Source of the DNA: Gambelia wislizenii
Lineage: Eukaryota > Chordata > Lepidosauria > Squamata > Crotaphytidae
DNA: 64,000 nt
Direction of reading: 5' to 3'
Assembly (NCBI GenBank): GCA_030847615.1
Contig: JAUMIR010000005.1
Span: 61,965,001-62,029,000 of the forward strand
Below are positions 56,286-64,000 of the stretch, in pieces. Position numbers and translations under genes: made by a program. The notes under the pieces are model-generated. The model saw only the letters and a program-made list of their open reading frames with translations, did no database searches and had not been told where the DNA came from. Position 1 is the first letter of the stretch. Each line of letters opens with the position of its first letter.

Positions 56286-56529
56286 ATATGATATAGTATA
56301 TGATGTAGATTATATATTATACTTTCATGTTGTATTTCTATGTTGAGAACTTGTGATATGGGTAGCTAAACCAATCATCCTTTAGCTGTTCAGCTTCTGG
56401 ATTATATCATCCTATCCTTTATAGGAACCCTGTCTGATGGGTTCTTGGTTAGCCTTACTGTGAAAACTTCCAAATAAGGATTTCATAAATGCCTTGAGCT
56501 GTAACTCCTGTCACTGACTTGCTGTTGTA

Positions 56530-56778
56530 CAGTAGGATGCCCGTATCTGCTGATTCGTTATCCACTGATTCAGTTATCTGCGGTTTCAGTTTCAGCACAG
56601 CTACCATAGAGTCTTCCTAGAAAATATGTCCTCTCTAGCCATTTTCTAGGTCCTCCAAGGCAACTCTATGGTTTAAACCAGAAGTCCCATTATTTTCAAT
56701 GGCATTTGCTATTATCAGTGGATTTTGTTATCCACAGGGGCCCAGAACCAATCCCCCACATTTATGGGGGTCCTACTA
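56530..56778. mobile_element. Small Tigger-like non-autonomous transposon
   Basis: Left end CAGTAGGATGCCCGTATCTG; right end, inverted, begins TAGTAGGACCCCCATAAATG, followed by GGGATTGGTTCTGGG and GTGGATAACAAAATCC, wording typical of Tigger/pogo-type ends. TA flanks both sides (56,528-56,529 and 56,779-56,780). 249 bp, no coding. It is related in type to the 5-kb element at 16,183 but with different ends. Confidence 0.82.
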
Positions 56779-56784
56779 TAATTA

Positions 56785-57265
56785 ACAGTCTTTTTATAAT
56801 GTTGCGCACATGCTCCTGGGTTGTGCAAAATAGTTCTCTCTCAAGGAGTGTGTCCATGTGTATATATCTATAGCCAGGTACTTGATTTCCTTCAATGATT
56901 AGTGATTACTCCAAACCAGCGGTTGGCAATGCATGGCTTCTGGGCTCCTTACAGCCCCTAAACATATTTTTTGTGTCTCTCCCCATTGAATTGTTCATTT
57001 GCCACCACCCAAAATTAGTGGTTCAACTACTGCCAACCCTTCTCCAAACTGCTAATCTTGTGCATAACAAGTCCCAGCCTCCTCCCTATGACAAAATGTC
57101 TTCCCAAAATTATTGCCAGAACCAGGCTTTATCATTCCTGTCCTGTCCTATACCATAGGGAGCTTCTTTCCTTTTCTTTCCATAATGATCTACTGTAGTT
57201 CTTGCTAAAATTTGGCAGCAACTTCTGTAGCAGCAAATTCAGTAGCTGCTACGAAATCAACTCAT
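56785..57265. other. Unassigned region
   Basis: No recognised gene or repeat. Confidence 0.35.
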
Positions 57266-57269
57266 TTGA

Positions 57270-57640
57270 AATGAAATATAGAAAGTTCTTCAGATACTAT
57301 GGATTGCGGAAAAAGACAAATCAGTGGGTTGGGTAGGGGAGACACCAAACCTGAACTCTCACTAGAAGCCAAAATGACTAACCAGAGACTGCCCTACTTC
57401 ACCTATATCATGAGATTATATGACTTACTAGAAAAGATGGTAATGCTTGGTAAAATGAAAGGCAGGGAGAAAAGAGAAAGATCACATTCTAGATGGATTG
57501 ATTCAGTAAAAGAAGCCACTAACCTGAGTTTGCAAGACCTGAACAGGGCTGCTGATGACTGGGCTCTTGGATATCTCTTACTCACAGGACTGCTGTAAGT
57601 TGAAACCAATTTGGTGGCAAAGAGCAACAATAACAACAAC
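57270..57640 (+). mobile_element. Bov-B LINE 3' end
   Basis: Plus-strand sequence parallel, in reverse complement, to the copies at 7,238 and 23,400: LEAKMT .. RLPYFTYIMR .. LEKMVMLGKMKGREKR in the frame 57,299-57,598, then W-D-ID and a 3' end with TTGGTGGCAAAGAGCAACAA and a CAA tail. The frame is disturbed at its start. Confidence 0.85.
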
Positions 57641-57839
57641 TGCATTATAGCAGTGATGTCAAAATCAATAGCCATATGGCCACTGGTGGGTTCTGAGTTT
57701 AATGCAGCTCCCATTATGCCAGAATTTTCCCCACTTTCACATTAAATAATGAGAATTTATGTGAAATCACCTGCTTGTGGGCTAAAACCATCTCTCTCGT
57801 GCTCTTTTTTGTAGTTTCAGTACAGTCTAGATATTGACA

Positions 57840-57937
57840 ACCTTCCAGCAGAGTGCAATTTCCAGAATCTCCCAGCCAGTATGGCTACTGGATTCTGGGA
57901 ATTATAGCCCTTAAAGTAACTTTTCCAAGCCTTGCAT
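57840..57937. mobile_element. Short hAT-like fold-back element
   Basis: CTCCCAGCCAGTATGGCTAC core and AGTAACTTTTCCAAGCCTT right end as in the copies at 11,945 and 13,781. Confidence 0.5.
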
Positions 57938-58020
57938 AATCCATACTACTATGCTACCTGCCACCTCTTCCAATAGCACTGATGATATGAGCTTCCCAAC
58001 CCCCCACCCAAATTAAGTAG

Positions 58021-58062
58021 GGTCTCTCTCTCTCTCTCACTCACTCACTCACACACACACAC
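58021..58062 (+). repeat. Compound (TC)n(AC)n microsatellite
   Basis: TCTCTCTCTCTC, then CACTCACTCACTC and CACACACACACAC. Confidence 0.95.
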
Positions 58063-58069
58063 ATAAAAA

Positions 58070-59600
58070 CATAAAACATGTGTGTGTTTATGAGACACAA
58101 TATATGCCATGCGTTTATGCACATATGCCTCCATAGCCCTCTCTGCTGAATTTATACATGTAGGATTTTATTTTGTTTCTGACTGTCATGGGTTTCCAGA
58201 AAACTGGGGTGGTGGTGGTAGACTGATAAGCATGAGTCTTCTTACCCATTATTGAACCCAGTGGCATGTAAGAATTGTGCTTTCTGAGCGTTAGATCAGA
58301 GATACTGTGACAAAGAAATATTGATTGCAGGCAAATATGGGTCAGATTCATTTGTAGTGGCACCTCATTGGCAGCACCACCAAGGATAAATTTAGCCCAT
58401 TATTTTTACCTTGAAATTTTGCTGCAATAAACACTTTTTCAGGAATGTGGGGAAAGTGCTGGACTTTTAAATGTGTCTGGTTTAGCATTACCCCTTTCAT
58501 TTCATATTTCCTGTGGTAAGCTGTGGGATTTTGGTCTTTGAATTAGATACCGTTAAGTGTATGCTTTCATAACACATTCTCTTTGACTGCACTATACACA
58601 ATTGTATGTCTCACTTTTTGATTTATAAAATATGCTTATCAGACTCCACGAGCACATACAAAATAAAAATTCATTACACAAACTGAGATGCTGTCTTTTT
58701 CCCCCTCCCTCAGGAAAAAAGAACTCAAGTTCTCAGGGAAAAAAAGTCATTTCTAAGTCACTATATAGGCTAAGCGCACAATATTAGAAATGCAGCCTCG
58801 AGCTCACAAGGTCTAACCTCAGTTTTACATGAGACTGTTGGGATCCAGAGCCAAAGAAGACGAGTCTCCATTCACACAATTAGCAATTGTATGAAAGGTA
58901 TTTTTTTAAAAGTAAATTGTAGGCACAAGGGGACTGATCAGGAAACTTGTATGGGAGTAGAAGGGGCTTTGGTTCTTTGCCTTCCTGCTCCATTCTTATT
59001 CAGATCACCCCTGTTTTACTCCTGCAGCTGATTTTCTAAAATGCAACAGCTAATTGTGTATATGGCATTTTGTCTAGTTTGGCTCTAAGGCACTCTCACA
59101 GACCCTTCGGAAAAGCATCAGTACCCTGACCTAGTAAATACAGTACTCCACAGGACTGTGAGATGAACTTCCATTATTGGCCAATTCCCACAATCCTCTG
59201 TACTGGCATATACATATTTAGCATTGAATGGCGCAGTCTTCATGCTGGTCTGTGAACTATTGTGTTTCTCTGACCTTAAGGTGTTTCAAGCTGACCTGGA
59301 GATCTGGTAGTGGGCAGAACACACTAGATCAGTCCCATTAGGCCATGCAGAGCTGCACTGCACAAAGCTATTATGTGGAACAGAAATTAGATGAGACAGA
59401 ATGAGGCGTGATAAGTGCTAGATGGTGTCACCCATGTATCTTCTTCCATACTCAGGGGCAACTTAGTACCATATTATTGTTGCCATATGAGTTTGTGTAA
59501 TTATATACTTGGAGTTTGCACAACTTGCATTTCATAATTTTTTGTAAATTGTTGTTGCAGATGATATTGTATATATGCTGATATCTTTCTTTAATTTTGA
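58070..59600. other. Unassigned region
   Basis: No gene or repeat recognised. Confidence 0.35.
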
Positions 59601-59617
59601 TGGTTGTCCTCTTTTAG

Positions 59618-59735
59618 CAAGACCAGCGCTAGCAAATAGAAAACCGGAATGCTACAGATTAGGACATAACATTGGTACAGCTCCTCAGCTTTCATCTTTG
59701 CTGTTGCCAAATGTGTCTAACTTGAAATAAATAAA
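59618..59735 (+). other. Possible terminal exon (weak candidate)
   Basis: A pyrimidine-rich stretch ending CCTCTTTTAG (to 59,617) resembles a splice acceptor. After it, a frame starting with AGA at 59,620 is open for 36 codons (RPALANRKPECYRLGHNIGT and onward) to TAA at 59,728. AATAAA polyadenylation motifs lie at 59,726-59,731 and 59,730-59,735. I do not recognise the peptide. A 36-codon open frame is not rare by chance, and the stop overlapping the poly(A) signal is unusual, so this is only a pointer. Confidence 0.15.
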
Positions 59736-59739
59736 AGCC

Positions 59740-60330
59740 TAACTTGATATCAATAGTGATAAAACATACCACCAGTTTGTTAATGTCAGAGTACAAGTAC
59801 TGCAAAATTAGCCACTGTCAACAAAATTTCACTGTAGGTGTTTGTACCACATATAATACTGTAATAATACAGTCCATATAACCTTCCAGCAGACACTTAG
59901 TTTTCTAAATTGTCAATGTTTCCCAGTTTGCCAATAAAAGACACAGTCTTAGCTTCTGAACTTTCTCATATAATGGGCAACTCAGTTAATCTTGAGGAAG
60001 GTCTTCTTATTTTGCCCCTGACACAAATATACCTGCAAAGTTCAGAGCTGAAAAGTATGTTAGGTCCCTCAAGGACTTCAAGAACTTGAGGCCATGGACT
60101 GAAATCTCAATGAGATAAAACACCTTTTTCAAGAATGGATGTGACAGAGCTGATAAAATACCAAGTATAGCTGCACAATATTTTAGCCATGGGGAAACAC
60201 AAACTCTTATTGCTGCCAAATCAAGTTGAATTGTCTGGTAAATCAGTGCAAAACTGGGAGTAAAAGAAATCTTACTTTTGTTTCTGAGAAGGCCACACAA
60301 TGAAAATTATTGGAAGGTGAATGGTGGCTA
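59740..60330. other. Unassigned region
   Basis: No gene or repeat recognised. Confidence 0.35.
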
Positions 60331-60335
60331 TACTA

Positions 60336-60460
60336 TAAAGCCTGGAGAAATTACATTTTTGAACAGATCCCAGAATCCCCTAACAAGCATGGCCAGTGGG
60401 GCCACAACAGCTGGATAGTTCTAGGCACTGTGATTCAAAAAGTAAATTTTTGCAATGTCT
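60336..60460. mobile_element. Short hAT-like fold-back element
   Basis: AATTACATTTTTGAACAGAT, CCCAGAATCCCCTAACAAGC, and the mirrored right arm GATTCAAAAAGTAAATTTTTGC form the family pattern seen at 13,781. Confidence 0.55.
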
Positions 60461-60807
60461 ACTGGAATGCTTGTAGCAGAATGAAGCAGCTTACCTTGCA
60501 CCATATACATGTGGAGAGGGATAGATGGAGGCTGAGATTTGTGTCTAAATGGTGCAACTAGTGTAGCCTTAGTTGAAGATGTGGTCATTTGGTTTCTCCT
60601 TCAAACAGCAAAATAACTAGGGCCAACATCAACTGTACTGCAGAGGAGTGAAGGCGTCAGTTTCGAAAGCAATGCTTTAAAACTACAAATAGTTTCACAT
60701 TCAATAAAGTGAATGCCTAGGTACTGTATTCTGTCATTTGATTATAGTCAGCAACTTTGGGTCCACAGGCAGAATATTGCACTAAGACAGTCTACTTCAT
60801 CCACATT

Positions 60808-60910
60808 CTCCTGGTCTTGTTGGACTACAAACACCATCACCCCTAGCCAGCATGTCCAATGACTGTGTTGGAGGAGGAGGATAGTTGAAGTCCAGGATAT
60901 TTGGAAGGGG
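60808..60910. mobile_element. Non-autonomous hAT-like element fragment
   Basis: TTGGACTACAAACACCATCA, CCCTAGCCAGCATGTCCAAT and AGTTGAAGTCCAGGATATTT follow the fold-back core of the CAGGGATG family. Confidence 0.5.
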
Positions 60911-60914
60911 CAAG

Positions 60915-61815
60915 GATGTAGATGGCTGCAATGAGGGAAACCCAGGGAGAGACGCTGAATGAATCAGAGTCCCCCTTTTCCTTGGTCAAAAGCACAGGCA
61001 AAAGCATGGTAAACATGGGCAACTAGTGTTGCCAGAAAATGCAGTTGCTGTAGCTTTGTGCAATTACATTTGCCATTCACTCATTATGTTGATATGCATT
61101 CCTTTGACATCAGGAGCAGCTGATGGCTTGCATGTCAGCAGGGGAGTCAATTTGCTCTGGGGTTTAATCTGAACTTTAAATGATCTACCCAAGTTGCTGA
61201 ACCTGTTTGGGAGATGGGATCCAGCACCATGGATAGTGTCTTAAAGTTCAGAGTAAGGAGATTATTAGACGCAGCAAAAAGTACCTTATCAGAACACCAG
61301 GATGATGTTTCTGTTCCTCAAACAGGACCCAGTTTCACACAACATCATCCTCATCACGTTCTGCTCCTGTGCTGTTCACAGTTAGAAATAAATTTCTACA
61401 GTGTTAAGCAGACAACTTTTGTCTTTAAATACCACAGTTAAGACAAAAAATTGGATAATTACTTAAGATAAGTGGCTCAGTTCCTAATGAGCCCAGCTAC
61501 AGTTACCAATGTGTAGTTATGCTAGATGATCTCTGAAATACCAAAAATCACATTCTACTTTTTTTCCATCCAAGAGCTGAATTTAAATTCAATATCTCAC
61601 TCTCTCCTTCACAAAAAGCCAAGCCAGTCATTACAGGAAGCAACTGATACCCTGTGCATTTCTCTGGCCAACATTGCTACAAGTTGTTACACTGACAAGC
61701 ATGGGAGGAAAAATTCACAGTGCAGACTAATGCCCAGACTTGATAGAATATTTACAGTAGTGTTGCTGAAGCTAACTCTGAAAAAGTAACCTCAACATTT
61801 CCTAGTTATCCAGCA
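60915..61815. other. Unassigned region
   Basis: No gene or repeat recognised. Confidence 0.35.
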
Positions 61816-61819
61816 TTTC

Positions 61820-61891
61820 AAATTGTATCTTGTTATTTGTGACTGTGAACAAACCAAATTGCATCTTGTTATTTGTGACTGTGAACAAACC
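61820..61891. repeat. 36-bp tandem duplication
   Basis: Two adjacent copies (61,820-61,855 and 61,856-61,891) of a unit starting AAATTG(T/C)ATCTTG and ending GAACAAACC, differing at one base. Confidence 0.95.
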
Positions 61892-61894
61892 GCA

Positions 61895-64000
61895 TAGGAA
61901 AAGTGCTAATTAGTACCTAACATTTTGCCTTGCAAGGTTCTGAAATGTTGGTGCTATCTGTCTTCAGTTGAACTCTCCCAAAAGGGGAGGACTATCCTTC
62001 TTCCATCACAATGTAAAGAGAAAGTAATAAAAATGCAAACTAAATAAAACTGATCCTTTGGATTACTCAGGATACAGAGCACCTGCTGCTGATGGATTGT
62101 TCTTGAAAATGATAAGAAACAGCTTTTATGAAAATAGCACTGAAACCAGGATGTAGGACTCCTCTTTCCTTCTCACAGGCCAGGTATTTTTTTGCTTGGG
62201 CAGAGGGCTGACCTATGCAACTTGCCTTTCTAGCAAAACAGAAAGTTGCCTCATAATGAGTTAGGCCATTGGTCCATCTAACTCCATATTGTCTGCGTCA
62301 GCACGTAGCTGCATGCATGCACCCTTGTTTGTGCAACCACTAGGACTTACTCAGGCCAAGTGGGACCTGGTAGCTCCCACCTCAGAAGGGCAGGCAGTCT
62401 TCTCCAGGCTTTAGTGTGTACTTTAAGGTGCTATTTAAACATATTGTGGTGATGTGGTTCAGCACATTGGACAGCTCCTTTGAAGGCTGGATTAAAACCA
62501 GGATTTACCACCCCACTGACATGGGCCCTCCCCCTGCCTCTTAGCTGGAACAAAAAGTCAGCCAAAAAGGAGAATTGATTCTCTTGGAAACCTCTAGAGT
62601 TATGATTCTCCTTTAACATAATCCCTTGTTTTATTTTCCCAAATATCCCAACCCAGAGGGTTTTTACAAATATCTCCCTGCCTCCCTCCTCCACTCATAG
62701 AATTCCAGCCCCTTCCTTTCTCTTCCCTTCCCTTTGCCCACCCCCCTCTGTCTTTCTTTTTTGTAGTGGTTTTCTTTTTAGAGGCAATGTGCCTTAGAGC
62801 ATGTGCCAAGTGTCTTTCCCAGTTTTATTAAATGGAACAAAGGAAAGGGCTTTTTTTTTTTTTGGAAGGACCTCAGTGTAAAGCATCTTGAGGGATCTGT
62901 GAAGTGTATCTCTCTCCCCTTATCTCCCTGCCTCCCTCCTCCACTCACAGAAGGACAAGGGAAAGCTGTCACTTACAAGCCAGTTAATGAGACTTATGAA
63001 AAGCCTTTAGGAGAGGTAGGTTCAAGATGCATACATTTTCCTGGCTCTGCTTTCTGCTGCAGGGACTCAAGTAGAAGAATAAGTCCTGACAGATTTCTCC
63101 ACCTCCACCCTGCTTTATTTGAGAAGATGCTCCATGAAGGTTATTCTCCAAATGGGACTACCTTTTGAGTAGCCAAGTACAGGGTTGTGCTGGAAGTCAT
63201 TATCATTATATTATTTGAGCATATATAGGCCAAGAGAGGGAAGGAGAGAGAGCTTTCAGAACTGTTACATTCTTGCAGTTGGCAAGAGGAGCTTACTTTT
63301 CCACCTGTACTGCTCACCCTTCACACAGCTCATTAGATCCAAGTGAGCAGGCAAACCCTTCTAGTTCCTTAGAGTCAGCAAAACCACCTTTTCCCCTCCT
63401 TTGTGATGGAAAAGGCTGTTTTGGCTGAGCTTCCCAAGGCAGCTGCCATGACTGCCTCATTAACTAAGGAGACAGTGTTACCTATGGTGTGGAATAACTC
63501 CCCAAGGATCAGATGACAGGAAAATTGAACTGAACTACTTCTGAAGAATTCCTTTGGTGCTTCACATACTGCCTTGAAAATCATCATGGTGGTTTCCTAG
63601 TTTACACAAGCTGTGTTAATTTGGGTCAGTCATTGTCATCAACAACAAAACAGAAGCTCAGAGGGAAAACTTACCAATTAACATTGGCAATTGGTAATGC
63701 TCACTCAAATGCTGTGAAGTAAACCAGTGAAGTCAGGCATGGTTCTCAGGACTGTAAGACACTGGACAAGGAATCACTATTTTTTTTAAAAAAAAAAACT
63801 TAATAGTGGGGAAATCTCCCTTGCCTACTAGCAATAACCAGATTCTCCTGAACTAGCAAGGTTGATGATGATGATGATGATGATGATCCTAAGCCAATTC
63901 TTTCTATTTTTTGTTACAGAAAAAAAAAAGATATACAAAGCATTACTACCTTTCACTTTGCATTGCCCTAACTACATACTCTTGTGGCTCCATGAGTACA
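61895..64000. other. Unassigned region with a spaced direct repeat
   Basis: No gene recognised. TATCTCCCTGCCTCCCTCCTCCACTCA-type sequence occurs at 62,671-62,702 and again at 62,921-62,952 (one difference in 32 bases). A (GAT)n run lies at 63,861-63,888, and T/A runs at 63,779-63,800. Confidence 0.4.
63861..63888 (+). repeat. (GAT)n microsatellite
   Basis: Nine GAT units in a row. Confidence 0.95.

Overview
This window is vertebrate nuclear DNA, almost certainly from a squamate reptile (lizard or snake). The inference rests on the repeats: tRNA-derived Sauria SINEs with a Bov-B-like 3' end, 5S-rRNA-derived Sauria SINEs, degenerate Bov-B LINEs, CR1 copies ending in the ATTCTATGA-type tail, L2-like LINEs and many small DNA transposons. 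I recognise no protein-coding gene with confidence. The only host-gene hint is a weak candidate terminal exon near 59.6 kb. The window reads as intergenic or large-intron sequence.

Layout. 1-9 kb: old L2-like LINE fragments, a tRNA SINE, a CR1 tail, and a Bov-B LINE with a Sauria SINE inside it. 9-15.8 kb: mostly unassigned sequence with short fold-back elements, one of them inserted in a 5S SINE. 16,183-21,161: a Tigger/pogo-like DNA transposon (matching terminal repeats, TA duplication) filled by an about 4.7 kb, extremely GC- and CpG-rich tandem array with a 63-bp unit. The very long open frames here on both strands come from the repeat, not from genes. 22-25 kb: fold-back DNA elements, Bov-B and SINE copies.

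25,779-36,284: a full-length but dead L1 LINE (about 3 kb 5' region, ORF1, ORF2, A-rich tail). It is flanked by a perfect 14-bp target duplication and splits a 5S SINE in two. The L1 carries two later CR1 insertions of the same subfamily. 36.4-49.4 kb: mostly AT-rich, repeat-poor DNA with two fold-back elements, one SINE and a minus-strand LTR fragment. 49.4-57.6 kb: a second nest, in which a CR1 was hit by a hAT element, a truncated L1 and bordered by a fold-back element; also a second hAT, a small Tigger-like element, SINEs and Bov-B. 57.6-64 kb: mostly unassigned.

The strongest observations are the satellite-filled Tigger-like element with its 797-bp higher-order duplication, and a family of six fold-back transposons (GGA..TTTTCAGA ends), five of which have exact 3-bp target duplications. 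No elements form a pathway together beyond parasite-host relations: Bov-B machinery is known to mobilise Sauria SINEs, and autonomous hAT or Tigger relatives would have moved the non-autonomous copies. Nothing I see is an operon, CRISPR array or defence system.
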